Shown in pieces: positions 43,680 to 54,597 of a DNA stretch of 64,000 nucleotides. A model generated the notes under the pieces. It saw only the letters and a list, made by a program, of their open reading frames with translations, was not told the origin of the DNA and ran no database searches. The stretch spans positions 930,001-994,000 of the forward strand of contig CP137867.1 of assembly GCA_034406715.1 (NCBI GenBank), read 5' to 3'. Each line of letters opens with the position of its first letter. The stretch's first letter is position 1. The stretch comes from Rhodotorula mucilaginosa. Its lineage: Eukaryota > Basidiomycota > Microbotryomycetes > Sporidiobolales > Sporidiobolaceae. The position numbers were made by a program, and so were the translations under genes.

Positions 43680-46600
43680 TTATTGTTCCGGCACGGGGTA
43701 CTGAGTGTCTTTTGTAGGGGTAGTGGTGGTCGCTTCTGAAGAGACAGCGAGTGAGGTGTAAGGCGGCGGCGAGGGCAGGTCGGTTTGGGAAGTTGCTGCT
43801 TCGCTGGAGGAGGCGGACGGAGAGAGAGTAGCTGGAAGGGGTTCCTCGGCGACCACGGCGGACGGTGCGTCCTTATCGGGAGCGGAAGCGGGAGCGGGGG
43901 CTGGACCTTGTTCAGTCGCGTCGGGGTGCAACTCCTCCTCGCCGAGATCACCGCCGACGTGGATCTGAGCGCCGTCCATCTCGGCGAGCGCGACCATCGG
44001 GGCCCTCCCGCCGCCCGTGATGCGACCGACGCGGCTCGCGACAGCTTCGCCCAGAGTCTGCGCGGGGACATTCTCCTCCTCTCGCGGGAGAGGTCGAGAC
44101 GTATGACGATGGACGACGACCTCGCGGTTCGCCTCGGCGCGACGACCCTCGACGATCATCCCGTTTTCGAGCACGATCGGCGATCCGTACATCCGCGGTC
44201 CACCCCAGAGAGCGGGCAGGACCTCGATCTCGTCCTCGGCGAGACCGGTATCGCTCGCGCTCAGGACGGATCCGAGAGCGGGCGGCGGGACGGCCGAAAC
44301 CGCGAGCGGGGTCTTCGAGTACGGCTCGAGGAGCGCGTTGCTCGAATAGGGACTATCGGGGTACGCAGGAGCGTCGACTCCGTTGTCCCACATGCGCTCG
44401 CGACCGATGAGGGCGAGAGCAGTTTCGAAGAACCATTCGTTCCGCTTGAGGTAGTGCACCGCGACAGTTCCGCCGTTGGTCCGACCGAGCATCCGCTTCT
44501 GACGCAAGGTGAGCGTGGTAGGATCGTAGCGCAGACTCGGAGCGGGCAGGAAGCGTTCGTCGTAGGCGGGGACGGCAAAGGCGTGCTGTCCGACTCGGAT
44601 TTGCGACGTCGGTTCGTTCTTGAGCGGCTCGTCTTCAACGACGGGCGCTGATGATGAGGCGGAAGAGCTCGGCGAGGTGGAGGAATACAAGGCCTTGCTG
44701 CTCGCGTTGGCCGCGCCGGCAGGCTCCGGTGTCGGTCCGTCTTCGAACGGTCCGCGCACCAGGTTGTGAATGTCGTACTCGCCTTCGCCGAGCGGGACTC
44801 CCGTCGGCCCTTCTTGGACGTTGGCGGCACGTTTTCGCAAGTAGGAAACGCCGCCGAGTCCCGACGGGTCCCGGAAGAGGTCCTTGCCAAAGTGGGTCGT
44901 CCTCGCCGTCGGGAGGTTCGCTTCGATGTTGGGCGCACCGGGCGTGACACCGGCAGCCGTCGGATTCGGACGAGTCGCACGAGTCACGCCGTCAAAGTCG
45001 GGCGCGATGAGGCGCGAGTCGGAGTTGTCAAAGAGAAGCCGGTCGACGTGGACCGCCTCGGGGCCGCGTCCATTGTCGCTCCGCCAGCCCTGGCCAGTCC
45101 AGCGGCCTCCGCCTTCGACGAGCGCCTCGATCTGTTCTTCGATGCTGAGCTCTTTGCTCGGAGGTTGGTACACCTGTCGCCACTTGGAGACAGTCGAGTA
45201 GCTCTGCCAGTACTCCCCGCCGCGGCGAAGGCGTTCCTCCTCGCTGATCCCGCGACGGCCTTCGGCACGGATCTCCTCGACGTGGTCCGGGAAGGTGAAG
45301 CCGCGAGAGTAGGTCGTGCCTGCTTTCGGGTGGTCGTAGATCCAGCACCGCTCCGAGATCCAGTGAATCGAGGATGCGTTCGGGTGATTCCGCATCCATT
45401 TCGCCATCCGCTGGTCTTCCTTGCCGATCGTCCACGACTTCGGACGAGGGTACGTGGCGATGTAGTTGACGAGGTCCGCCGAGAGAGCGTACACCTCGCC
45501 GGCCATGAAGCGGTTCCGGATCAGGTCTGTTCGGGCGGCAGAGCGTCAGTTTCGGAGTGTCGCCGGGGAGGATGATTGCCACTAAACTCACAGCCCCAGT
45601 ACGTGTTCTCGCGAGGCGTGACTCGGAGGTGACGCTCGAGCTCGTCGAGGCGGATGAAAGCGTCGTCGTCGGCTTTGACGACATAGTCCGCCTTTTTGAA
45701 GCCGACGCCGACCTGCTTGACCCCGTCGACCATGCCGCTCTCGCCCTTGCGCGAGTAGTACACCGGCACCGTCGCATTCTCGGCCGCCCAAGTAAAGTAC
45801 TTGAAAGTCTTGCCCTGGTTCATGTTCTCCTCGACGTCGAGCACGACGAGGTCGTTGAACATTTCCATCTCGAGCGCGATTCGCTTGGCCCATTTCGGTC
45901 TCGGCCGGCCGATGACAAACTTGAGCTGCACGTTGTGCGCCGGGCGCCCGGTGCGCGGATCGATCGGTTTCGAGTGTTTGCCGAACGTGAGGCGGATCGC
46001 GTTCCGGCGGTCGGCGGCGGCATCGACGGAGAAGACGCCGACAAAGACGTTGACGGGCTTGAGCGAGTCGGCGAGGTCGTGCGGGAACGGACGCTGCTCC
46101 TGGCAGTATTGTCGCCAGGGAGGCGGTTCTCGGTCGGACGAGAGGATGTTGACGAGGAACGTGGTGAGGGTGGCCGCGAAGCACCCGAACAGCAACAGCG
46201 AGAAGAGGATGGTGAAGGGCTTGGTGGGGACCCAGGGTTGCCGCAAGAAGGCGGACCACGCCGTCGAGAGGCATGATCGATCCCGGCCCGACTTGGACGA
46301 GACGCCGGCCGTGGTGCCCAGCAACGGCGCGGTCCCGTCGTCATCGGCGGCGTCGCTGTTGCGCCGTCTCCGCTGCTCTGCCCTCTTTGCCCACCACCCA
46401 GGTTTCTTATCGTTGCGTCCGATCACAGGTGCGATGTCGGGAGTGAGAGCACCGCCGACTTTGCGCAACAGGGCCGACGTGGCGTAATGGTGGTTCTGGT
46501 AGTCTGTGATCCAGCAACAAACAGGTCAGAGCTGTGCAATCGCGAGTTCCTGGAGTGGCCCACTTACAGTCCTCCTTGTCTGCTGGTGTGACGGGTGTCG

Positions 46601-47255
46601 AGTAGCCGGACGGGGTCCTGCTGCGGTTGCGGTTGGCGGCGCGGTACGACAGGTAGCCATCGAAGCCGTCGGGGGTCGGGACCGGACTCGCCGCGCGACT
46701 AGACACGTGCGAGCCAAAGTAGAGCGCGCCGTGCCCGCTCCCGGCTGCCTCGTCGCCACTCCAGGGTGCGCCGTAGTGGAGCGGCGTGCTGGTCGTGCTC
46801 GCGGAGGCGACCGAGTCGTCGGCGAGTGCGCTGCTCGACACCGACGAGGACGGCGCCGTCCTGTGCCCCGACTGTTGCTGCAGTTGCTGTTGGAGCTGCT
46901 GCTGCTGCTGCGAGTGTCTCCTCGCGTGGGACCTGCTGCGGACACTGCTCGCGAGGGACGAGGTGCCCTCGGTCGCGGAATCGTACGCGTCCGAGTAGTT
47001 GTGCAGGCTCTCGCTCGACGGCCTCGAGAGGACGTCCGAATCGTTGTTGAGCTCGTCGACGAGGAGCGAACTCGACTCTGTACGGACGTGCCACGGCAGC
47101 TGGTGCAGCGAACTCGACGACGACGAGGCACCGTGGCCGCCCGCTCCTCCTCCTCCAGCTCCCGTCGAGGCAGGGGCGGTACTCGCGTCATAGTCTGGCG
47201 GTGGCGGGTACGTGACGGCGTCTATGCCGGCGTGAGCGTGGGCGCGAGGGAGCAT
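43680..47255 (-). CDS. GT31-type galactosyltransferase, type II membrane protein, 1148 aa
   Basis: Minus-strand exons 47255-46568, 46503-45592 and 45526-43680. A disordered N-terminal region of ~320 residues (Ser/Gly-rich, with a Gln-rich run near residues 115-128) precedes one membrane helix at about 326-349. The luminal catalytic domain has the beta-1,3-galactosyltransferase (PF01762) features RRNAIRLTFGKH, VQLKFVIGRP, VLDVEENMNQGKTFKYFTWA and the metal-binding KADDDAF (Asp508-510), followed by MAGEVYALSADLVNYI. It should transfer a hexose, probably galactose, from a UDP-sugar to a glycan in the Golgi; the acceptor is unknown. Beyond the catalytic domain ~500 residues continue, with conserved-looking stretches (DPTTLTLRQKRMLGRTNGGT) and a low-complexity Ala/Pro/Thr tail. 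The family is usually 300-500 aa, so this is unusually long. Confidence 0.85.
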
Positions 47256-47637
47256 CGCGGTTTCGCGCTCTCGCCGTCGCCTCGGAGGCGATGATGTTTA
47301 GTCGTGGAGATGAGCGTCGGGGGTCGAGTGGCGCTGGACGACGCTCTCGCGCGCCCTGCGGATCCGAGGTTTGTATGTACGGTAGAGAGCACACGTGTGG
47401 CAAAGACTCGCTCTTCCTCTGTGACACCAGGCGGAGGGACGATCCTTTGGCCACGGCTAGCCAGCCAAACGCAGGAAAAACAGCTTGTGCTGCGAAGAAG
47501 ATGCGCTGCGGCTGCGCAGTCTGGGGTAAAATTGCCCACCTCCTATTGACCTATTACAAAACAAACAGTAACCCTTTCCGGAATACATCGTGACGCAATT
47601 TCCAGGCCGCTTCTAGTTCAGCTCTCCGCCGAGTGGG
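47256..47637. promoter_or_regulatory. Divergent promoter region GT31/OGG1
   Basis: 382 bp between two divergent start codons. No TATA box is obvious. A relatively AT-rich patch near 47540-47590 lies about 50-100 bp before the OGG1 start and may hold its transcription start. Confidence 0.4.
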
Positions 47638-49463
47638 ATGAGCTGCCTTGCGACGCCGCTCCGGCTATTGCCGATCTCGAGGAGCGAGCTGCACCTCGCG
47701 TCGACGCTGCCGTCCGGTCAATCATTCCGCTGGCACCGCCTCACTCCGCCACATGCTACTCTGCCGGATCGACCTCCTGGCGGCACAGATGCGCCGAATT
47801 CAGCAGCAGAAGGCGCAGAAGAGTGGGCTTTCGGATGGGCAGACAGGACCGTCGTGTTGCGACAAGATGGTGCGCTCTCTCACGTTCTTCACGGTGGTCC
47901 GCCTCGTCGAAATCCAAGAATTCACTCGCTGCCCTTCATGATGCACAGACAACGGTATCCACTACCGCGCACTCTATCCTTTCAAACCGCCCCACGAAGC
48001 GTACCTCGCCGACCTCGAAACGGACACGACCCGGAGCCTGCTCACGACGTATTTCCAACTCGACACACCGCTCGAGCCCCTGTACGCCGACTGGTCGATC
48101 CGGGATCCGAAATTCGACCGCAAGATCAAACGAGAGAAGGAGAGGCTCGGCGGGATCCGAGTCCTCAGGCAGAATGAGTGGGAAACGCTCATCTCGTGAG
48201 TCCCGCAGTTCGCCACCCAGAGCTGGCTTGTTCTTCCACCGTCGCCAGCAAACTGATCCTCGCACCGCCTCCCACAGGTTTATCTGCTCGGCCAATAACA
48301 ATATCGCCCGCATCACGCTGATGGTCAACCGGCTGTGTGCCGCCCTCGGCGACCCTTTACCGCATCCCTCGCATTTCTCCCCAGCGAGCGTGCATACCTC
48401 TGCTGCTTCAGTCCCCACCGATCCGCCGCCGCTGGCACCAGCAGCCTCACAAGATGCGACACTATCCCTGTTCTCCTTCCCGCCGCCGAAAACGCTCGCG
48501 CACGGCACCCAGACCGAAGCACTTTTGCGCCACCTCGGGTTCGGGTACCGCGCCAACTTTATCCCGTGGTCTGCGGCGCACTTGCTCGAAACGGCCGCGG
48601 CACTCGACATTACTCCAGAAGCGTACCTTTCCTCGCTCACTCGCAAGCAATTTTCTCGTAGCGGGGCACTCCAGACGCGGGACGAGAAGCCTTTGCAGCA
48701 GGTGCCGAAGGAAGGAAATGCCGACGACGCCGACTCAGAGTCGCGCAGTATCCGTGCTGCGCGAGAAAAGCTGCTCGAGTTCAAGGGCGTCGGACGCAAA
48801 GTCGCCGACTGCATCCTCCTCTTCGGTCTCGGCTGGTCCGAGACCGTCCCCGTCGACACGCACGTCTTCCAGATCGCCGTCCGCGACTATTCTTTCCCCG
48901 CCGCCAAGAACGCCAATCTCTCTCCCGCGCTGCACGACAAAGTCTCCGAGTTCCTCGCCGACAAGTGGGGTCCGTACGCCGGGTGGGCCCAACAGATTTT
49001 GTTCTTTGCGGATCTGAAATCGGGTTCGACGACGTCGCCGACCAAGGCGGAGCGGACGGGCGACGGCACGCGACGCATGACGGTCAAGGTCGAAGCGGAG
49101 GAAGAGTTGGCTGGCTCTGAAGCCGAGGATGAGGCGGTCGAGAAGGTCAAGAAGCTCACTTTCGAGGAGGAGGTCGCTGCGTTGATCGCCAACCCGGGAA
49201 CGAAGAGGCGGAGATCGTCCGCTACGCCCGCGGCCAAAGTTCAAGTCGAGCGCGTCGACCACCCTGCGCGCGGTGCGGACGATCGAGACGAGCGCGAGCA
49301 TGCGCGGTTGCGCATCAAGGAGGAGGTCACGATCGCCGACGAGGGCTCTCCGGCACAGCCGCCGACGAGTACACGTCCGCCGCTGAAACAGCGTCGGACG
49401 AATAGCGCGGCCTCGGTCAGGAAGAGTCGCAGTCGCAGCGGCACCATCAAGGAGGAGGAGTAA
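47638..49463 (+). CDS. OGG1: 8-oxoguanine DNA glycosylase/AP lyase OGG1, 554 aa
   Basis: Exons 47638-47869, 47949-48195 and 48278-49463. It removes 8-oxoG opposite C and can nick the abasic site. The N-terminal OGG domain has LASTLPSGQSFRWHR and NGIHYRALYPF, then QNEWETLISFICSANNNIARI. The HhH-GPD motif reads LLEFKGVGRKVADCILLF and PVDTHVFQIAVRDY. Lys334 (nucleophile) and Asp353 are 19 residues apart, exactly as Lys249 and Asp268 in human OGG1. An insertion of ~45 residues (Pro/Ser/Ala-rich, about residues 185-230) interrupts the domain, and ~150 C-terminal residues are charged, with KRRR, KQRR and KSRSRS clusters that could serve as nuclear localisation signals. The family is usually 345-425 aa, so both extensions are notable. 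Confidence 0.93.
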
Positions 49464-49768
49464 GGACGTCGGACATCCGGGTTCATGAGTCTTTGTAGCT
49501 TTCCTCTTTTCTCTCGCTTGCCGTTCACGCGCTGTAGCATATCTGCATTCACGCATTCCGCCCGTATGCCCGTCTACACCAGCTCCGCTGCGGGAGCTGA
49601 GAGAGGCGATGCAGGGCAGCGGGGCGGAAGGGGTCCGTGCAGTTTCACACCGGACTTGCCGCGGACCTGCACAGTTGCCGAATGCATCGGGACATCGATC
49701 TTCGGGACTCTCTTCCCAGGCTACGCATCACGGTGTTCCGCTGCTCGCGAGCGCCGACCGAACTCTGT
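49464..49768. other. Intergenic: OGG1 3' region and promoter of tail-anchored gene
   Basis: 305 bp between two plus-strand genes. An in-frame ATG at 49637 would extend the next protein by 44 residues, but that extension is not low complexity like the rest and is probably leader. Nothing else seen. Confidence 0.4.
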
Positions 49769-50335
49769 ATGCCGAAACATCACGGCCACCGCCGCCCGTC
49801 GGAGAAGGACGTCCATACCGACTCTGACGCCGAGACGGCCACGGACGATGATCACAAATCGGATGGAACAGATGCAGGCGGTGGCAGCCAAGATGATGCT
49901 GCAGCGCAGTCGAAAAGGAAATCGCGCCACTCGAGCAGACGCAAGAGCAAGAAGCACCGACACGGTGACGGGTCAACCTCGAGCGACGGGTCTGGCTCCG
50001 CCAGCGCTCACGAGAGCGGCGACAGCGATGCAAGTCACAGCAATGATAGTGACGGCGCGGGGAAGAAACGCCACGGCCGCGGGCACAAACGGCATCGCAA
50101 GGGCGGAGTGATGAAGTGGTTCTCGAAAAAGACGTGTGGAGTAAGTCCTGAGTAATTTTTGCCCGCGCCCCCGAGTCCATGAAGCAACGACTGACGATTT
50201 GTGTATCGTGCGAAACAGATCAAGAACATGTACCTCGTCGGCGGAACCGTCATGACTTTGCTGGTCTTGATCGTTGGTGTCGTGATCTGGTCGACTTCCT
50301 CTTCCTCGACCGAGACCGAAGCCAGCCCAGCCTGA
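49769..50335 (+). CDS. Small tail-anchored His/Ser/Lys-rich protein, 162 aa
   Basis: Exons 49769-50140 and 50219-50335. No family recognised. The first ~115 residues are very polar: MPKHHGHRRPSEKD, then an Asp/Ser/Thr-rich acidic stretch, a basic KRKSRHSSRRKSKKHRHGD stretch, a Gly/Ser/Asp/His stretch and GKKRHGRGHKRHRKGGVMKWF. A single transmembrane helix (MYLVGGTVMTLLVLIVGVVIW) sits 17 residues from the C-terminus, followed by a Ser/Thr/Glu tail. The layout fits a C-terminally anchored membrane protein with a disordered cytosolic domain; His clusters might bind metal (speculation). The intron separates the soluble part from the membrane part. Confidence 0.65.
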
Positions 50336-50509
50336 GGGTAGTCAGCCTGTAGCCCCCTCTCTCTCACTGCGTGCAAGATCTCCCGTTTTGTGCCGCGGGG
50401 ACTGGTCGAGGCTGGGTGACGGAAGATGCGGTAAATTGTACAAAAAGTCGAGAGGGTACAACAAAGGACTGCTCGGCCTTCCATCGGTGCATGATCAGCA
50501 AGACGAGAC

Positions 50510-51079
50510 TTATTCCTTATCAGGAATGTCGTGCTTCGCCTTGAGCCCCTCGAGCTCCTTTTCTCGCCGCGCGAGGTCTGCCTTGGCTGCTTGCTGTGCT
50601 GGCTTGTGGTACAAGACTGCGGGCGGGTCGTTCCGGCGGTGAGCATACGTTTCCCGTTTACCTGGACGATTTGGTCAATGCACTCACCGACGAGATACCG
50701 ATCCATCAGGTGGAAACCGTTCAGGTGGTCAAAGGCGTTCTTGGCCTGGCGAAGCGAGACCGTGAAGGGTCAGCCACGCGGCATTCCACGACGGGCAAAT
50801 GAAATGTGCTCACATCCATGACGTCCTCGTACACCACAAAGGCGGTACCTTTTGCCTTGCCCTCGGTCCCTCGTCGGACTTGTCGGATCGACCCGTACCT
50901 GCGAGGCGGAGTGCGGACGGTCAGCTTGACTGTCGGATACCGGCTCACGTTCCGTGGGATGGCACACCGGTCGCTTACTTTCCAAAGAGATCGTAGATGT
51001 CCTCGCCCGTTGTCTTGTAGTTGAGGTTCTTGACGAAGAGGATGCGGTTCACATCACTCGAGATCTTGACCGTGGCCAT
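50510..51079 (-). CDS. SF3B6: Splicing factor SF3B6 (p14/SF3b14a), 116 aa
   Basis: Minus-strand exons 51079-50979, 50898-50814, 50745-50688 and 50616-50510. A single RRM protein with RNP2 RILFVKNL and RNP1-region KGTAFVVYEDV, plus the family-specific [27 protein letters not shown]. The length matches human SF3B6 (125 aa). In the U2 snRNP it sits on SF3B1 near the branch-site adenosine. The gene itself is split by three introns. It diverges from the first GST gene. Confidence 0.93.
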
Positions 51080-51445
51080 GGTGACGGGAGCGGCGAGCGT
51101 GTATAGGCGACGTTCCGGATAAACAGGACTGTAGAGAGAGCGTCAACGACCGCTGCGTGCTATGCTGCTCGTCGGGCTGCCACTGCCAGCGATGAGAATG
51201 TCGACGTCTGGCAGAGGGTGGACTTCACGGGGCAGAAAGCCAGGAGGCAGCCTCTTACTAGCTTAGCCACTGCGGTGCTTCAGCGCGCTTCGTTCCGGGG
51301 TGTTTGTGGTGGGGTGCACGCTCACGTCCGTGGTCGACGTTCGCGGACTCTTTCCTCGACGTCTTTCTTCCTTCTGCCAGACCTTTCGTCTCTTCTTAAC
51401 ACTTTGCTGGCTCGCAACTCTGCTAAATCATCTGCTGCGGAAGCT
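51080..51445. promoter_or_regulatory. Divergent region SF3B6/GST
   Basis: 366 bp between the SF3B6 start and the chosen GST start. The part from 51218 is open in frame with the GST and encodes an Arg/Ser/Leu-rich stretch resembling a mitochondrial presequence, so the GST might start at 51218. Confidence 0.4.
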
Positions 51446-52711
51446 ATGCCAATCAAACTCTACGATCTCGTCACGGAAAAGGGTCGAGGGATCTTTTTTT
51501 CGCCCTATTGCTATCCCGTCCGGCTCGCTCTCCATGCTAAAGGTATCGACTTCGAAACTCACGAGGTCGAGTACCACGATTTGCGCTTCGAGTGGACTCC
51601 GAAACTCGGCGTCGAAAAAGCCACTGGTGAGAGCAACGTCTTGTAGGAGACCCGTGACTCGAACCACCTCTCGGATGTCCTTGCTGACATTGACACGCCT
51701 CTTCTGACTCGCGGGTGAACGCTGTGTGGCTCTGTCCGACATCACGCTCAGCCCCTCTCATCGAGCGTGATGACGGAACTTTCCTGATGGGCAGCTTGGA
51801 AATTGCGCTGTGAGTTCAGGCCGCCGGAAGCTGGAAGTCTCGTCCTTGCGTTTCTGACCGAGTCTTTCCGCGCCCTCGACATAGCTGGCTGGATGAGGCT
51901 TTCCCCGAGCTGCCAAACCTCTTCCTGCCCGAGGCGAGTGGGCGTGTCGATACCAACAGCCCGGAGTATCGTCAAGCCGTCGAGAACTTCCGAGGTGAGC
52001 TCGCTGCGGCAAGCCATTGCTGTCTCGACAAGCATTCATTACTGTGTACCGCAGAGCACGACAAGGCCTACCAAGCGGCCGTGAACGAGACTGGGGTTCT
52101 CTACGCACCGCGCATTACGAAACAGCTGGACCCAGAGGTGAGTCTTCTCCTCCTGTGTTACGCCCTTCTATCCCAGACCAGGCTGATCACCGTCGGGAGG
52201 TCCGATGCAGTCGTCCAGGTACTGGATCAAGAAGCACGAGTACAAGGAGGGCGAGTGGGAAAAGCTTGTCTCGGCCACGGACAAGGACGATCGTGAGTCT
52301 TGCCAAGCTCGTCGGTTTCCGACAGACCTGCTCATCAACCGCCTTCTCTCCTGGCCGCCATCCTACAGTCGATACGGTGCGCAGGATTCAGAACCACCTG
52401 CGTCAGCTGACCGAAGATCGCCTTCGAGATGGGCGACTGTTCTTTGCTTCCGCCACCAAGCCAGGTTACCATGTGTGTTCTCGTCCTAATTCGATCGGCT
52501 TTCCCCTTCCGAATTGTTGACCACTTCGCATTCTGTGCATGGACAGGACTTTGCCCTCGCCGGTTGGTCGCGCCTCCTCCGCGCTCTCTCGCCTCAACTT
52601 TACCGCGACACGTTCCGCAGTCCGGAGAGCGGGTCCATCGCGAGCTGGTCGGAGCGCATGGACAAAGCTGCACCTACGCCGGAGGTCTGGGTCCGTGACC
52701 CGAGGGAGTAA
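51446..52711 (+). CDS. Glutathione S-transferase-like protein, copy 1, 260 aa
   Basis: Exons 51446-51626, 51752-51809, 51885-51994, 52055-52137, 52211-52292, 52369-52472 and 52547-52711. The N-terminal thioredoxin-fold domain reads LYDLVTEKGRGIFFSPYCYPVRLALHAKGIDFETHEVEY; the FSPYC segment holds the expected Ser/Cys active-site position. A cis-Pro region (TAPLIE) and MGSLEIALWLDEAFPE follow, then an all-helical C-terminal domain. It resembles fungal GSTFuA/etherase-like GSTs, which conjugate or bind aromatic electrophiles; substrate unknown. All six introns match those of the next gene in position and phase, showing tandem duplication. Confidence 0.82.
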
Positions 52712-52993
52712 ATCGCTGTACATGGGTCCCCCTTCCAGACGCGACTTTGTCCATAGTCCGTTCCTTTCTTCGCGTATCTGTTTCGTTGGCGGAATGTTAC
52801 GTCGCTCGCGCTCCACCTGTCTGCTCACAAGGGGAAAACGGCTGCTTTGTAAGGGCTTTCGGACGTGCGCGGACCGCCTACACGCTGTGCACATCGTGCT
52901 CTGCTTGTGCCGAAGTGGGGCTGCGATCAAATCGGCCAGCCCAACCCTGGCTCATACAGACCTTTCTTGACCGTATACGGCCCTGGACACGCC

Positions 52994-54293
52994 ATGCCGC
53001 TCAGATTCTACGATCTGGTGACAAAGAAGCGCACCGGCGTCTTCTTCTCGAACAACTGCTCGCCGGTTCGGCTTGCGCTCCTCGCCAAAGGCATCGATTT
53101 CGTCACCGAGGAGGTCGAGTACCCCGATTTGCGCTTTACATGGACGCCTGTGCTGGTCAAGGAGCTGGGCGTAGAGAAGGCCACCGGTGCGTCTTCTCCG
53201 TGCCACTTCCTGCATGTGCGGCGCCTGAATGAATGAGTCCGCCGCAGTTTCGCGATTCTCGCTCGCGCTGATGTATTATCTGCTTTTCTCTTCATTTCTG
53301 CAGCACCATTCATTGAGTGTGAAGACGGCAAGCACGTCATGGACAGCTTGACGATCGCGCTGTACGTCCGTGAGACTGTGCCGATGTGTTTCCTGCCTCC
53401 CATTGAGTTGACCTTGAAACTTTCCTCCGCCTTGCAGCTGGCTCGACAAGACCTATCCGGAGCGATACAATCTCTTCCTGCCGGACGCCGAACTGCCGGT
53501 CGATGTCGACAGTCAAGACTACAAGCAAGCCGTACAGAAATTCGAGAGTGAGAGCGATATCGTTGAAACGAGCCTCAGGGCTCCCGCGCAAGCGCCTGAC
53601 TCAGCCCACACCCAGAGATGGAAGACGAATTGAATGATCTCATTGCACAAGTCGACGAACTGTACGGTCCCCGCATTGTCAGCCAACTGGACGCCGAAGT
53701 AAGCCCGCCGTCATTCCTGCGAGTTTCGCCCACGTCATGCCGCTTTGCTCCCTCCTGGCGGCCTTTTTCTGACCACTCGAAACACGCAGTCCGGCCGCTA
53801 TTGGGTCGAGAAGAATGGTTATGGAACGGAGGAGTGGGCAAATCTGGTGGCGACGCAGAATGATCGTGCGTGCCACTCAACTTGTCGAAGCGGCAGTTGC
53901 GTTTCTAAGACTCAAATGCTGACCCCTTTACCGGCGGATCTGGCATATTAGCTTCAGAGGTGCAGAGGATCCAACGCACGCTCCGCAAGCTCGCCGAAGA
54001 TCACTTGGCCGGCGACGCGTTATTCCTCACCTCCGCCACGAAGCCGGGCTTTACCGTATGGCCTCGCTTCACAGCTTGCTTCAGGTTATTTTTCCCGAAG
54101 ATCCACTGACTTCTCTGTATCTCAATAGGACTTTGTCATGGTGGGCATTAGTCGCTTGCTCCGAAGCTTGTCTGCACGACTCTACCGCGAAACCTTTCAA
54201 AGTCCCGAAAGTGGTCAATTCGCAGACTGGGCCGCACGGATGGACAAGGCGTTCCCTCTGGAGGACATTCGTGCTCGTGACCTACAGGATTGA
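52994..54293 (+). CDS. Glutathione S-transferase-like protein, copy 2, 262 aa
   Basis: Exons 52994-53186, 53304-53361, 53438-53547, 53616-53698, 53790-53865, 53952-54055 and 54129-54293. Paralogue of the upstream gene: FYDLVTKKRTGVFFSNNCSPVRLALLAKGIDF, TAPFIECEDGK, MDSLTIALWLDKTYPE and a shared C-terminal FxSPESGxxAxWxxRMDKAxP segment. Exons 2, 3, 4, 6 and 7 have exactly the same lengths in both genes (58, 110, 83, 104 and 165 nt); exon 5 differs by 6 nt and exon 1 by 12 nt. The active-site segment is FSNNCSP instead of FSPYCYP. An in-frame ATG at 52865 would lengthen the N-terminus. Confidence 0.82.
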
Positions 54294-54597
54294 AGAGTGG
54301 GATTGTAATATACTCGTAGCCAATACACGTCATGATGAATCCGAGCGTTGCCACTTTCGCGAGACCCCCTATCCATGATCAGTTGTCCGGGCTGCCAGCT
54401 AGTAGTTCTCTGCTGGACAGTTCTGAATGCCCATGTACGGCCTCTGATGAACCCGTGAAGAGCACTGCGCTTCGAATGCAAGCCCGGGCAGGGACGCCTC
54501 AGAAGAGACAACTCAAACTGCTTCTTTTCATTTACTACTCGGCATAGGCGGTACTTCGTACGGCGCCGCGGCTCAGAGACTACACTGATACGCAGTC
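54294..54597. other. Convergent 3' intergenic region
   Basis: 304 bp between the GST (+) and the aldo-keto reductase (-) 3' ends; nothing recognised beyond probable 3' UTRs. Confidence 0.45.

Noticed and set aside
44766-46468. Long plus-strand frames opposite the GT31 gene
   Set aside because: Composition (Arg/Val/Ala/Glu) is that of complementary GC-rich codons; the minus strand carries the DDD motif and membrane helix in one consistent model.
51218-51445. N-terminal extension of GST copy 1 from an upstream in-frame ATG
   Set aside because: The second copy starts directly at MPLRFYDLV and the extension lacks similarity to it; a mitochondrial presequence cannot be excluded but is not preferred.
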